A DNA stretch of 64,000 nucleotides from Pseudomonas fluorescens NCIMB 11764 (GTDB taxonomy: Bacteria; Pseudomonadota; Gammaproteobacteria; Pseudomonadales; Pseudomonadaceae): the NCBI RefSeq assembly GCF_000293885.2, contig NZ_CP010945.1, positions 2,314,001 to 2,378,000 of the forward strand, given 5' to 3'. The notes beneath the pieces were generated by a model. The model saw only the letters and a program-made list of their open reading frames with translations. It was not told the origin of the DNA and ran no database searches. Shown here one piece after another: positions 24,277-35,290 of the stretch. A program made the position numbers and the translations under genes. Positions within the stretch are counted from its first letter, which is position 1; each line of letters starts with the position of its first letter.

Positions 24277-24626
24277 TTTCGCGACCGGGCGATCTCGACG
24301 GCCTCTTTGAGGATTTCTGCTTCCATCGTTTTTTTGCCCAGCATCCGTTGCAGTTCACGGATCTGCTTGAGCGCATCGCTCAGCTCGGAGGCAGGCACCA
24401 CGGCCTCACCAGCACTGACCGCCGACAGGCTGCCGTCCTGATACAGCTTGCGCCACAGGAACAGCTGGTTGGCATTGATGCCGTTGCGCCGAGCCACCAC
24501 CGAAACGCTTTGTCCTGGCTCAAGGCTCTCGCGAACCATGGCCAGTTTTTGCTCCGGGCTCCAGCGGCGCCGCCGCTCCTGGCCCAAAAGCTCCCCACTC
24601 TTATCGTTGCTGTTAGTCATAAACAT
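24234..24626 (-). CDS. IS2-like transposase OrfA (HTH)
   Basis: 130 residues: [20 protein letters not shown] helix-turn-helix (HTH_8 type) with [20 protein letters not shown] and a leucine-rich C-terminal segment. Overlaps orfB. A run of seven A in the coding strand (LGKKTM codons, 24329-24335) is a plausible -1 slippery site for making the OrfAB transposase. Confidence 0.88.
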   Translation of the reverse strand: MFMTNSNDKSGELLGQERRRRWSPEQKLAMVRESLEPGQSVSVVARRNGINANQLFLWRKLYQDGSLSAVSAGEAVVPASELSDALKQIRELQRMLGKKTMEAEILKEAVEIARSRKWIAHSPLLPGDDQ

Positions 24627-24687
24627 AACCGTTTGCCTATCCCTTATCGTAAGGGGGAAACGGTGTCCTGTCTTTCATGGGGCTCGT

Positions 24688-25833
24688 TCACTGCATCATG
24701 ATCCGACGTTGCGGTAGGTATAGGGCTTGATTGTACTCACCAGAGATGCCGCCCTCGACGTGAGCCAGCTGGCTTTCGACATGGTCCTTCAGCCAACCAT
24801 GTTCGCGCAGCAGCGTGCTTGCTGTATGGCGAGTGCCATGGCTGACGAGTCGTCCTTTATAGCCGATCTTGGCGAACACCAGATTGATCGTGTTTTCACT
24901 GATGACCGGCTGTTTTTCGCCATTGCCCGGGAATAGATATTGGCTGCGTCCAGTGCTTTGGTTCAGCTTGATGAGCATAGCGATCAGTTGATGAGGTAGA
25001 GGGCTGACGTAGTCTCTGCGCATCTTCATGCGGGCGGCTGGGATGGTCCATATCCCTTCCTCGAAATCAATTTCCTCCCATTTTGCGTAGCGAACCATCC
25101 CGGGGCGGCTAGCGGTCAAAATCGTCATCCATGACGCAATCCTCGCTGGTAACCGGCTGGTGGTCTTGCTCAAGGCCTGGAGAAATTCAGGCAGTTCGTT
25201 TTCGTGCAGATGTGGGTAGTGCTGAGTTGGCGGTGGAGCTATCGCAATGGCATGGAGTTCGGAGGCTGGATTGTGTTCGCACAGGCCGCGTGCGATCGCT
25301 TGACTAAAAATCTGTTTGAGCCAGGTTCGGGTTTTGTCTGCGACGTTGAAGGCGCCCCGTTTTTCGATGCTGGCCTGTAGGTTGGCGCAGTCACCTCGGG
25401 TAATTACGCTCAACTGCTTCTCACCCAGGGAGGGCAGCAAATCTTTATCGAGGTAGTCGCGGATTTTCTTCAGCGTCGCGGGGCTGCGTCCGGAGTCGGA
25501 CTTGAACTGATACCAGTATTCCGCCGCGCGACTGAAGGTGTTGAGTCCCGCTTCTTGCTGCTGCAGCTTGTCATCGCGGCGTTTTGTTCCGGGGTTGGTC
25601 CCTTGTTTGAGCAGGCTGCGACACTCTGTCGCCAGTTCACGAGCCTCCTGTAAGGAAACATGCGGGTAGACACCCAGAGACATGCGGGCAGCGCGGCCCT
25701 GGAAGCGATAACGGAAATGCCAATACTTGCTGCCGTTCGGTTTCACCAGCAGGGCAAGACCCGAACTATCACTCAGGGTAAATGCCTTTTCGGCAGGCTT
25801 GGAAGCTTTGATCTGCAAGACGGTCAGTGGCAT
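24688..25833 (-). pseudogene. int: Island tyrosine integrase, 5' part interrupted by the IS
   Basis: 381 residues of a DUF4102-type (P4-like) integrase: N-terminal KYWHFRYRFQGRAARMSLGV, core-binding SAM-like domain, and catalytic segments TASRPGMVRYAKW (Arg), HGTRHTAST (His-x-x-Arg), LAHVEGGISGEYNQALY (His and the likely nucleophilic Tyr). The IS enters three codons after RRIM, and TGA in the IS ends the frame. All catalytic residues survive and about 60 C-terminal residues are lost, so activity is reduced or lost but not certainly abolished. Located next to the tRNA target. Confidence 0.85.
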
Positions 25834-25928
25834 CTGTGTACATCTCCCGTTCTCGAACTGGATTTGTACTCAAAAATGTACCAAAAAGACGCTGGCTTGC
25901 AAGAGATGGGGGTAGAACCCCAGAGACC

Positions 25929-25951
25929 AAAAAGCCCGCAGTTAGCGGGCT
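25929..25951 (-). terminator. Replacement terminator for tRNA-Leu carried by the island
   Basis: On the minus strand AGCCCGC and GCGGGCT form a stem followed by TTTTT. It lies about 45 nt beyond the tRNA 3' end, substituting for the ancestral terminator displaced to 11973. Confidence 0.75.
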
Positions 25952-25996
25952 CTAGGGGTGTTGCGTAGACGCTGGTAGTCGTCTATGTACTGCAAA

Positions 25997-26019
25997 TGGT
26001 GCCCCGAGGGAGACTCGAA
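25997..26019. repeat. Island attachment site, right copy (tRNA 3' end)
   Basis: The tRNA-Leu 3' end including CCA, identical over 23 bp to 12012-12034 and in direct orientation. Insertion here restores the tRNA. Confidence 0.85.
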
Positions 26020-26081
26020 CTCCCACTCCTTTCGAAAACGGATTTTGAATCCGCCGCGTCTACCAATTCCGCCATCAGGGC
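25997..26081 (-). tRNA. tRNA-Leu (CAA anticodon)
   Basis: 85 nt including encoded CCA. Acceptor arm GCCCTGA/TCGGGGC, D-arm GGCGGAATTGGTAGACGC, anticodon loop TTCAAAA with CAA, long variable arm typical of leucine tRNAs, and TTCGAGT in the T-loop. It reads UUG. Target of the genomic island; queA follows divergently, as is usual in pseudomonads. Confidence 0.97.
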
Positions 26082-26188
26082 TCAATGGCGGCGAAGTATA
26101 GAGATGAGATAACCGTCGGTCAATCAGGTACATGGAGAATTTTCACTATTTCCGCTAGACTTCCGGGCCCTGCTAGACGAACCCCATC

Positions 26189-28368
<2,180 letters not shown>

Positions 28369-28411
28369 GTTTTCTGACCCCAAGATTCAACATTTGCAAC
28401 TGGAGTGCTAA

Positions 28412-28750
28412 ATGAGCTTTTTTATCTCGAATGCCATGGCTGACGCTGCTGCACCGGCCGCTGCCGGCCCTATGGGTGGCGGTTTTGAGTGGATTTTCCT
28501 GGTCGGTTTCCTGGTCATCTTCTACCTGATGATCTGGCGTCCACAGGCCAAGCGCGCCAAAGAGCAGAAGAACCTGCTGAGCAGCCTGCAGAAAGGCGAC
28601 GAAGTTGTGACCACCGGCGGCATCGCCGGCAAGATCACTAAAGTGGCTGATGATTTCGTGGTTCTGGAAGTTTCCGACACCGTCGAAATGAAGTTCCAGA
28701 AAGGCGCTATTGCCGCCACGCTGCCAAAAGGCACGCTGAAAGCGATCTAA
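28412..28750 (+). CDS. yajC: Sec translocon accessory protein YajC
   Basis: 112 residues: short periplasmic N-terminus with an Ala/Pro-rich stretch, a single membrane helix (WIFLVGFLVIFYLMIW), then the cytosolic YajC domain starting RPQAKRAKEQKNLLSSLQKG and TTGGIAGKITKVADDF. Associates with SecDF. 43 bp after tgt and 63 bp before secD. Confidence 0.96.
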   Translation: MSFFISNAMADAAAPAAAGPMGGGFEWIFLVGFLVIFYLMIWRPQAKRAKEQKNLLSSLQKGDEVVTTGGIAGKITKVADDFVVLEVSDTVEMKFQKGAIAATLPKGTLKAI

Positions 28751-28813
28751 GTTTCAACTTCTACTCAATCGACGGGGCGCGCAAGGCGCCCCGCGTCATA
28801 AGCGGGCGGCGTG

Positions 28814-30682
28814 ATGCTGAACAAATACCCTCTGTGGAAATACATTCTGATCCTGGCGGTGCTGGCGGTCGGTCTGATTTATTCCGCTCCCAATTTATAT
28901 CCTGATGACCCGGCCATTCAGGTCAGCGGCGCAAGCACTGCGCTGCAAGTCAATCAGGCTGATCTGGATCGTGTGAGCGCTGCGCTCAAGGAATCCGGGA
29001 TCAACGTCAAGGCAGCCACGCTGGCGGCCAACGGCAAGGGCGGTCTGATTCGTCTGACCAAGGCTGAAGACCAGCTGCCGGCCAAAGACGTCGTGCGCAA
29101 GGCATTGGGTGATGACTACGTCGTTGCACTGAACCTGGCACAAACCACTCCGCAGTGGCTGCGCAGCCTCGGCGCGCACCCGATGAAGCTGGGTCTGGAC
29201 TTGTCCGGTGGTGTGCACTTCCTGCTGGAAGTGGACATGGACAAAGCCCTCGACGCACGCTTGAAAGTGTACGAAGGCGATGTAAAGAGCCTGTTGCGTA
29301 AAGAGAAACTGCGCTATCGCAGCCTGCCGCAACTCAACGGTGCCATCCAGCTGGGCTTCGCTGATGAAGCTTCCCGCGAACAGGCCCGCACACTGATCCG
29401 CAAGAACTTCAACGATTTCGACATTGTGCCGGCCGACCTGAATGGTCAGGCGGTGCTGCGTCTGGCGATGACCCCGGCCAAGCTGGCGGAAATCCGCGAA
29501 TACTCCATCAAGCAGAACTTGACCACGGTCCGTAACCGCGTCAACGAGCTGGGTGTTGCCGAACCGATCGTTCAGCGTCAGGGCGCCAACCGCATCGTGG
29601 TTGAGCTGCCGGGCGTGCAGGACACCGCAGAAGCCAAGCGTATCCTCGGCAAGACGGCCAACCTTGAGTTCCGTCTGGCTGCAGAGCCTGGCGCTTCGAA
29701 AGCCACTTCCGAAACCTTCGAGTTCCGCGAAGGCAACCGTCCTCCGGCACAGATCGAGCGTGGCCTGATCATCACTGGTGACCAGGTGACTGACGCCAAG
29801 GCTGGCTTCGGCGAGCACGGCACGCCAGAGGTGAACATCCGTCTGGATGGTCACGGTGGCGAGCTGATGAGCCGCGCAACGCGCAGCAACGTCGGTCGCA
29901 GCATGGCGGTGATCTTCATCGAGCAGCGTCCGGTCACCACTTACGTCAAGCAAGTGGTTAACGGCGTCGAGAAAGACGTACCGGTTCAAACCTTCAAGGA
30001 AGAGAAGAAGATCATCAGCCTCGCGACCATCCAGTCGCCGCTGGGTGCTCAATTCCGCATCACTGGCCTGAACGGTCAGGGCGAGTCGTCCGAACTGGCG
30101 CTGCTGTTGCGTGCCGGTGGTCTGGCTGCACCGATGTACTTCGCTGAAGAGCGCACAATTGGCCCAAGCCTGGGTGCCGACAACATCGTCAAGGGTATCG
30201 ATGCATCGCTGTGGGGCATGCTGTTTGTCTCGCTGTTCATCATCGCCATCTACCGCTTCTTCGGCATCATCGCCACCGTCGCGCTGGCGGTGAACATGGT
30301 GCTGCTGCTGGCCCTGATGTCGCTGCTGGGTGCAACGCTGACCCTGCCGGGTATCGCCGGTATCGTGTTGACCATGGGTATGGCGGTCGACGCCAACGTC
30401 CTGATCTTCTCGCGGATTCGTGAAGAGATCGCGGCGGGCATGACCGTGCAGCGGGCAATCAACGAAGGCTTCGGCCGGGCATTCACCGCGATTCTCGACG
30501 CCAACCTGACAACGTTGTTGGTCGGCGGGATTCTCTTTGCGATGGGCACAGGCCCGGTCAAAGGCTTCGCAGTGACCATGTCCCTCGGGATCTTTACCTC
30601 GATGTTCACGGCCATCATGGTGACCCGCGCGATGGTCAACCTGATCTTCGGCGGTCGTGACTTCAAGAAGTTGTGGATTTAA
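28814..30682 (+). CDS. secD: Protein translocase subunit SecD
   Basis: 622 residues. Proton-driven membrane component that pulls exported proteins from SecYEG. N-terminal helix (WKYILILAVLAVGLIYSAP), large periplasmic P1 domain, LGLDLSGGVHFLLEVDMD, and five C-terminal helices with GMAVDANVLIFSRIREE carrying the conserved Asp/Arg of the proton path. The ATG at 28814 follows an in-frame GTG at 28811; the ATG fits the family start MLNKYPLWKY. Confidence 0.97.
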   Translation: MLNKYPLWKYILILAVLAVGLIYSAPNLYPDDPAIQVSGASTALQVNQADLDRVSAALKESGINVKAATLAANGKGGLIRLTKAEDQLPAKDVVRKALGDDYVVALNLAQTTPQWLRSLGAHPMKLGLDLSGGVHFLLEVDMDKALDARLKVYEGDVKSLLRKEKLRYRSLPQLNGAIQLGFADEASREQARTLIRKNFNDFDIVPADLNGQAVLRLAMTPAKLAEIREYSIKQNLTTVRNRVNELGVAEPIVQRQGANRIVVELPGVQDTAEAKRILGKTANLEFRLAAEPGASKATSETFEFREGNRPPAQIERGLIITGDQVTDAKAGFGEHGTPEVNIRLDGHGGELMSRATRSNVGRSMAVIFIEQRPVTTYVKQVVNGVEKDVPVQTFKEEKKIISLATIQSPLGAQFRITGLNGQGESSELALLLRAGGLAAPMYFAEERTIGPSLGADNIVKGIDASLWGMLFVSLFIIAIYRFFGIIATVALAVNMVLLLALMSLLGATLTLPGIAGIVLTMGMAVDANVLIFSRIREEIAAGMTVQRAINEGFGRAFTAILDANLTTLLVGGILFAMGTGPVKGFAVTMSLGIFTSMFTAIMVTRAMVNLIFGGRDFKKLWI

Positions 30683-30691
30683 GGGGCTGCC

Positions 30692-31606
30692 ATGTTACGT
30701 ACAATCAACTTCATGGGCGTTCGCAACGTTGCGTTCGGCGTCACATTGTTCCTCACGGCATTGGCATTGTTCAGCGTCGCCACCAAGGGCATGAACTGGG
30801 GCCTGGACTTCACCGGCGGTACGCTCATCGAGCTGACCTACGAGCGTCCGGCCGATGTCACCAAGGTGCGTGAGCAACTGGTTACTTCGGGTTATCACGA
30901 GGCGATCGTGCAGAGCTTCGGTGCAACCACCGATTTGCTGGTGCGCATGCCGGGTGAAGATCCGCAGCTGGGCCATCAAGTGGCTGAAGCGCTGCTGAAG
31001 GTCGGCGGCGACAACCCGGCGACGGTCAAGCGCGTCGAGTTCGTCGGCCCGCAGGTCGGTGAAGAGCTGCGCGACCAGGGCGGCCTCGGCATGCTGATGG
31101 CGCTGGGCGGCATCCTGATCTACCTGGCTTTCCGCTTTCAGTGGAAGTTTGCGGTCGGTGCCATCGTTTCTCTGATCCACGACGTGATCGTGACCATCGG
31201 TATCCTGTCGTTCTTCCAGATCACCTTCGACCTGACGGTATTGGCGGCGGTGCTGGCGATCATCGGTTACTCGCTCAACGACACCATCGTGGTATTCGAC
31301 CGGGTTCGTGAGAACTTCCGGGTGCTGCGCAAGGCCAGCCTGATCGAGAACATCAACATCTCGACCACGCAAACCCTGCTGCGGACCATGGCGACGTCGA
31401 TCTCCACCTTGCTGGCGATCGCGGCCCTGCTGTTCTTCGGCGGCGACAACCTGTTCGGCTTCTCCATCGCCCTGTTTATCGGTGTTCTGGCGGGTACTTA
31501 CTCGTCGATCTACATCGCCAACGTGGTGTTGATCTGGCTGAACCTGAGCACCGAAGACCTGATTGCTCCAGTGGCCACTGACAAGGAAATCGACGACCGT
31601 CCATAA
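30692..31606 (+). CDS. secF: Protein translocase subunit SecF
   Basis: 304 residues, partner of SecD: N-terminal helix, GLDFTGGTLIELTYERP, periplasmic domain, and a five-helix core with IGYSLNDTIVVFDRVRENFR. 9 bp after secD; an intrinsic terminator follows at 31640-31667, closing the queA-secF cluster. Confidence 0.97.
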   Translation: MLRTINFMGVRNVAFGVTLFLTALALFSVATKGMNWGLDFTGGTLIELTYERPADVTKVREQLVTSGYHEAIVQSFGATTDLLVRMPGEDPQLGHQVAEALLKVGGDNPATVKRVEFVGPQVGEELRDQGGLGMLMALGGILIYLAFRFQWKFAVGAIVSLIHDVIVTIGILSFFQITFDLTVLAAVLAIIGYSLNDTIVVFDRVRENFRVLRKASLIENINISTTQTLLRTMATSISTLLAIAALLFFGGDNLFGFSIALFIGVLAGTYSSIYIANVVLIWLNLSTEDLIAPVATDKEIDDRP

Positions 31607-31639
31607 CGGCCATCGTTTTCCGGCTGTCAGCCCGAAAAA

Positions 31640-31667
31640 GGCGCGAGTTGAACTCGCGCCTTTTTTT
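31640..31667 (+). terminator. Intrinsic terminator after secF
   Basis: GGCGCGAGTT and AACTCGCGCC stem followed by seven T. Confidence 0.9.
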
Positions 31668-31726
31668 GTGCTCCAAGGCTGGGAGAAGCGCGGACATGTT
31701 CCGCGGGTGATGGTCAGGAGGTTCAT

Positions 31727-32275
31727 GTGAACAAGTCGTTGCTGGTTGGTGCGGTATTGGGTGCTGTCGGTGTGACTGCCGGGGGTGCTGTTGCCACCTA
31801 CAGCCTGGTTAAAAGCGGCCCTGAGTATGCGCAAGTTCTAGCCGTTGAACCGGTCAAGACACAAATCAAGACGCCACGTGAAGTGTGCAAGGACGTCACG
31901 GTAACCCGGCAAGCGCCGGTGAAAGATCAACACCAGATCGCGGGTACGGTGGTAGGTGCACTGGCTGGTGGTCTGCTGGGTAACCAGATCGGCGGCGGCA
32001 CCGGCAAGAAAATTGCCACGGTTGCGGGCGCGGTCGGTGGTGGTTACGCCGGCAACAAGGTTCAGGAAGGCATGCAGGAGCGTGACACCTACACCACGAC
32101 TCAAACTCGCTGTAACACCGTGAATGACATCAGCGACAAGGTTGTGGGTTATGACGTTCGTTATTCGCTGGATGGCAAGGAAGGCAAGGTGCGGATGGAT
32201 CGTGATCCGGGCAACCAGATTCCGGTCGATAAGGAAGGCAAGTTGATCCTGTCGCAGAATCAGCAGGGTCAATAA
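31727..32275 (+). CDS. Glycine-zipper 2TM envelope protein
   Basis: 182 residues from a GTG start preceded by AGGAGG. N-terminal membrane anchor or signal (SLLVGAVLGAVGVTAGGAVA), then the glycine-zipper 2TM domain (IAGTVVGALAGGLLGNQIGG and VAGAVGGGYAGNKVQEGMQE) of the SlyB/17-kDa antigen type, then a soluble beta-rich tail (GYDVRYSLDGKEGKVRMDRD). Probably envelope-associated; function not established. Flanked by terminators, so monocistronic. Confidence 0.85.
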   Translation: MNKSLLVGAVLGAVGVTAGGAVATYSLVKSGPEYAQVLAVEPVKTQIKTPREVCKDVTVTRQAPVKDQHQIAGTVVGALAGGLLGNQIGGGTGKKIATVAGAVGGGYAGNKVQEGMQERDTYTTTQTRCNTVNDISDKVVGYDVRYSLDGKEGKVRMDRDPGNQIPVDKEGKLILSQNQQGQ

Positions 32276-32295
32276 ATCGCTCGGATTCAAAAAGA

Positions 32296-32319
32296 AGCAC
32301 CCTTCGGGGTGCTTTTTTT
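32296..32319 (+). terminator. Intrinsic terminator
   Basis: AGCACCC-TTC-GGGGTGCT stem followed by seven T, just after the glycine-zipper gene. Confidence 0.88.
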
Positions 32320-32352
32320 GTGCCCGGAATTCATGCATCACCACAAATCTCC

Positions 32353-32442
32353 TGTGGGAGCGAGCCTGCTCGCGATAGTGGTGTGTCAGCCTCCATCAAT
32401 GTTGAATGTGGCTCTGTCATCGCGAGCAGGCTCGCTCCCACA
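32353..32442. repeat. Paired REP element (BIME-like)
   Basis: TGTGGGAGCGAGCCTGCTCG at 32353 and its exact inverted counterpart ending at 32442, separated by about 42 bp. Lies between two convergent terminators. Confidence 0.85.
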
Positions 32443-32480
32443 TTTGGTTTGTGGTGTTCTTGAGGTTGGATTCCAGGCAT

Positions 32481-32509
32481 AAAAAAAGCACCCCGAAGGG
32501 TGCTTTTTT
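32481..32509 (-). terminator. Intrinsic terminator of suhB (bidirectional)
   Basis: AGCACCC and GGGTGCT stem with T-runs on both strands. Same stem as the terminator at 32296 in the opposite orientation, stopping the convergent suhB transcript. Confidence 0.88.
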
Positions 32510-32521
32510 GTGGCCGGTCGC

Positions 32522-33340
32522 TTAGCGCTTCAGCGAGGCTGGCAGGTGCGGCTGGATCGCCGTCAGCACTGCCTTGAAGCATTTGGTGTTACCGGCAACG
32601 ATGTGGCCTTTCTCAAGGAAATCGTGACCGCCGGTGAAGTCGCTCACCAAACCGCCGGCTTCCTGGATCAACAGGGCGCCTGCCGCCATGTCCCACTCGG
32701 ACAGGCCCGACTCCCAGAATGCATCGAAACGGCCCGCTGCCACGTAAGCCAGGTCCAGGCTCGCCGCGCCGGCGCGGCGGATGCCTGCGGTCTGGCCAAC
32801 CAGGGCGCGGAACATGCCCAGGTAGTTGTCGAGGTTGTCCATCTGGTCGTCACGGAACGAGAAGCCGGTACCCAGCAGGGCGCCGTCGAGGCTGGTGCGA
32901 CCGCTGACGCGCAGGCGACGACCGTTCAGTTGAGCGCCGCGACCACGGCTGGCGGTGAATTCTTCCTGGCGAACCGGGTCCAGGACAACAGCGTGTTCCA
33001 GGCGACCGCGGTATTTGCAGGCGATGCTGACAGCGAAGTGAGGAATGCCGCGCAGGAAGTTGGTGGTGCCGTCCAGCGGATCGATGATCCACAGGTATTC
33101 TTCGCCTTCGATCCCGGTGCCGGCGTGCATGCCGGTTTCTTCACCCATGATCGAGTGGTTCGGGTAAGCCTTGCGCAGCGCGTCGATGATTTTCTGTTCA
33201 GCGGCGCGGTCCACCTCGGATACATAATCCTTGGCGTCTTTTTCGTCGACCTTGATGGTATCCAGGCGCTCGATGGAGCGGAAGATCAATTCACTGGCGC
33301 TGCGGGCGGCGCGCAGCGCGATATTCAGCATGGGCTGCAT
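32522..33340 (-). CDS. suhB: Inositol-1-monophosphatase / SuhB
   Basis: 272 residues of the Mg-dependent IMPase family: GEETG, WIIDPLDGTTNFLRGIPHFA, and WDMAAGALLIQEAGG carry the metal-binding residues. Hydrolyses inositol phosphate; in E. coli SuhB also joins the rRNA antitermination complex. Divergent from trmJ, a conserved arrangement. Confidence 0.96.
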   Translation of the reverse strand: MQPMLNIALRAARSASELIFRSIERLDTIKVDEKDAKDYVSEVDRAAEQKIIDALRKAYPNHSIMGEETGMHAGTGIEGEEYLWIIDPLDGTTNFLRGIPHFAVSIACKYRGRLEHAVVLDPVRQEEFTASRGRGAQLNGRRLRVSGRTSLDGALLGTGFSFRDDQMDNLDNYLGMFRALVGQTAGIRRAGAASLDLAYVAAGRFDAFWESGLSEWDMAAGALLIQEAGGLVSDFTGGHDFLEKGHIVAGNTKCFKAVLTAIQPHLPASLKR

Positions 33341-33486
33341 GGATGTGTCACCTAAGGTTGTTAAAGAAAGCCGGGCATTCTATCAGAACTTTTCTACAGG
33401 TGAAGGTCGGTGTTCGCTTTCGTAGCTTAACGGTAGTCGGCGCTGTAAGATTCGGCTCCCCTTTATTGTGTTCGAGAACGCCTCCC

Positions 33487-34257
33487 GTGCTGCAAAACAT
33501 TCGTGTCGTCCTGGTCAATACCAGCCACCCCGGCAATATCGGAGGGGCTGCGCGCGCCATGAAGAACATGGGCCTGTCGCGGCTGGTGCTGGTCGAACCA
33601 CGGCTGTTCCCGCACCACGAGGCGGATGCCCGTGCCTCCGGCGCCGGGGACATCCTTGAAAACGCGCAAGTCGTCGCCACCTTGGAAGATGCGTTGGTTG
33701 GCTGCAATCTGGTGCTCGGTACCAGCGCTCGTGACCGACGCATTCCCTGGCCGCTGCTCGATCCACGCGAATGCGGGACGAAAGTGGTCGAGGAGGCGGG
33801 GCAGGGCGCCGAAATCGCTTTGGTCTTTGGTCGTGAAGATTCCGGCCTGACCAATGAAGAGCTGCAGCGATGTCATTATCACGTGCACATCCCATCAGAC
33901 CCTGAGTTCAGCTCGCTGAACCTTGGGGCAGCGGTGCAGGTGTTGAGTTATGAAGTGCGCATGTCCTGGCTCGCGGCCCAAGGCCAGCCGAGCAAGGTCG
34001 AGAAGGAAGAAGTGGCCTCCGTCAAAAGCGCTGAGCTGGCGACCATGGATGAGCTGGAGCGATTCTATGAGCACCTGGAGCAAACCCTGGTGGCCATCGA
34101 ATTCCTCGATCCGGAAAAGCCACGGCACTTGATGGCGCGCCTGCGTCGGTTGTACGGACGAAGCTCGGTCAGCCGGGCGGAAATGAATATATTGCGTGGC
34201 ATCCTCACGGAAACCCAGAAAGCGGCCCGTGGCGAGCTTCTAAAGCGGAAGGATTAA
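33487..34257 (+). CDS. trmJ: tRNA (cytidine/uridine-2'-O-)-methyltransferase TrmJ
   Basis: 256 residues, SPOUT methyltransferase modifying position 32 of tRNAs. Family start [20 protein letters not shown], then [15 protein letters not shown], and the SAM-knot motifs [15 protein letters not shown] and [20 protein letters not shown]. The GTG at 33487 is chosen because the homologous protein begins there; the frame extends upstream to 33343 without similarity. cysE follows with its first ATG overlapping the stop. Confidence 0.95.
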   Translation: MLQNIRVVLVNTSHPGNIGGAARAMKNMGLSRLVLVEPRLFPHHEADARASGAGDILENAQVVATLEDALVGCNLVLGTSARDRRIPWPLLDPRECGTKVVEEAGQGAEIALVFGREDSGLTNEELQRCHYHVHIPSDPEFSSLNLGAAVQVLSYEVRMSWLAAQGQPSKVEKEEVASVKSAELATMDELERFYEHLEQTLVAIEFLDPEKPRHLMARLRRLYGRSSVSRAEMNILRGILTETQKAARGELLKRKD

Positions 34258-34259
34258 TG

Positions 34260-35036
34260 ATGTTCGAGCGTTTGCGTGAAGATATCCAGAGTGTTTTCCA
34301 TCGTGACCCGGCGGCGCGTAACGCTTTTGAAGTCCTGACTTGCTACCCGGGCATGCACGCCATCTGGATCCATCGTTTGTCCTCGATGTTGTGGCGGGCG
34401 GACTTGAAATGGCTGGCGCGGCTGGTGTCGAACTTCGGTCGCTGGTTGACTGGGATCGAGATTCATCCGGGGGCCAAGGTGGGTCGTCGTTTCTTTATTG
34501 ACCATGGCATGGGCATTGTCATTGGTGAGACCGCCGAGATCGGCAATGACGTCACCCTTTATCAGGGTGTGACGCTCGGTGGTACCAGCTGGAATAAAGG
34601 CAAGCGTCACCCGACGCTGGAAGATGGCGTTGTGGTGGGGGCGGGTGCCAAGGTGCTCGGCCCGTTCACCGTCGGAGCCGGGGCCAAGGTCGGTTCCAAC
34701 GCCGTGGTGACCAAGGCTGTGCCGGCGGGTGCGACAGTGGTCGGCATTCCGGGGCGGATCATCGTCAAGTCCGATGAAGAGCAGGACGCCAAGCGCAAGG
34801 CCATGGCTGAGAAGATCGGTTTTGACGCTTACGGTGTCGGCGAAGACATGCCGGACCCGGTGGCTCGCGCCATCAATCAGTTGCTCGATCATTTGCAGGC
34901 GGTTGATGGGCGTCTGGAGGGGATGTGCGGGGCGCTGAAGGACCTGGGCAGTAATTATTGTGCGAAAGATCTGCCTGAGCTGCGCGAAGAAGACTTTGCG
35001 TGTGTGAAGGACAAGGATCAGAGCCAGGCCAGCTGA
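34260..35036 (+). CDS. cysE: Serine O-acetyltransferase
   Basis: 258 residues. Makes O-acetylserine from serine and acetyl-CoA, the first step of cysteine synthesis. N-terminal helical region ([20 protein letters not shown]) and left-handed beta-helix hexapeptide repeats ([36 protein letters not shown]). The C-terminus is longer than in E. coli, with extra charged residues, as in other pseudomonads. ATGs at 34257 and 34260 are both possible. Upstream of iscR; cysteine is the sulfur source for IscS. Confidence 0.95.
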   Translation: MFERLREDIQSVFHRDPAARNAFEVLTCYPGMHAIWIHRLSSMLWRADLKWLARLVSNFGRWLTGIEIHPGAKVGRRFFIDHGMGIVIGETAEIGNDVTLYQGVTLGGTSWNKGKRHPTLEDGVVVGAGAKVLGPFTVGAGAKVGSNAVVTKAVPAGATVVGIPGRIIVKSDEEQDAKRKAMAEKIGFDAYGVGEDMPDPVARAINQLLDHLQAVDGRLEGMCGALKDLGSNYCAKDLPELREEDFACVKDKDQSQAS

Positions 35037-35043
35037 TTCTCCG

Positions 35044-35111
35044 TAGGAGCTGCGAAGGTTGCGATCTGTTGATCTTGAAAAACAAAAGATCGCAGCCCCC
35101 GGCAGCTCCTA
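35044..35111. repeat. Inverted repeat (second short palindrome family)
   Basis: TAGGAGCTGC and GCAGCTCCTA as outer arms, with TGCGATCT/AGATCGCA inside, after cysE. A related unit is at 11909-11940 (AAGATCGCAGCCTTCGGCAG). Confidence 0.75.
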
Positions 35112-35201
35112 CAGGGGGTCGTATTCAGAAAGGTGCAGTACGCCGGCCGGTGTGCCATTAAGCCGCGGACCCTGCTATGATGCTGCCGCTCTTTTGCGGG
35201 T

Positions 35202-35251
35202 AAACCTGACTAAAGTACTAGGTCTTATAGTTGACTTAAATACTCGGGAAT
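35202..35251. promoter_or_regulatory. Two adjacent type 1 IscR boxes
   Basis: AAACCTGACTAAAGTACTAG plus GTCTT at 35202-35226, and ATAGTTGACTTAAATACTCG plus GGAAT at 35227-35251. Each fits the consensus ATASYYGACTRWWWYAGTCR and following bases, and they abut directly. They lie 40-90 bp before iscR. Holo-IscR is known to repress its own operon from such sites. Confidence 0.8.
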
Positions 35252-35290
35252 TGCATACTCGCCCCATTCCGAACTCCGTGGTAATTGTCC

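Larger units (their letters stand above)
23364..24690 (-). mobile_element. IS2-like insertion sequence (IS3 family), 1327 bp
   Basis: Ends TGGACTTGCCCCTAC at 23364 and, at the other end read inward, TGAACGAGCCCCATG; both inner ends reach GGACACC. Flanked by a 5-bp direct duplication CTGCA (23359-23363 and 24691-24695), the size usual for the IS2 group, as are the length and the end sequences. Two overlapping frames encode OrfA and OrfB. It is inserted in the integrase gene, so it arrived after the island. Confidence 0.88.
12012..26019. mobile_element. 14-kb genomic island in tRNA-Leu carrying an orphan T6SS effector module
   Basis: Bounded by 23-bp direct repeats identical to the tRNA-Leu 3' end (12012-12034 and 25997-26019). 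Contains an integrase next to the tRNA, an IS2-like element within the integrase, a fragment of a second integrase, small IS/MITE relics, and the hcp-vgrG-DUF4123-rhs-immunity set. The integrase family (DUF4102-type tyrosine recombinase) characteristically uses tRNA 3' ends. The ancestral tRNA terminator at the far left boundary supports the boundaries independently. Confidence 0.85.
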
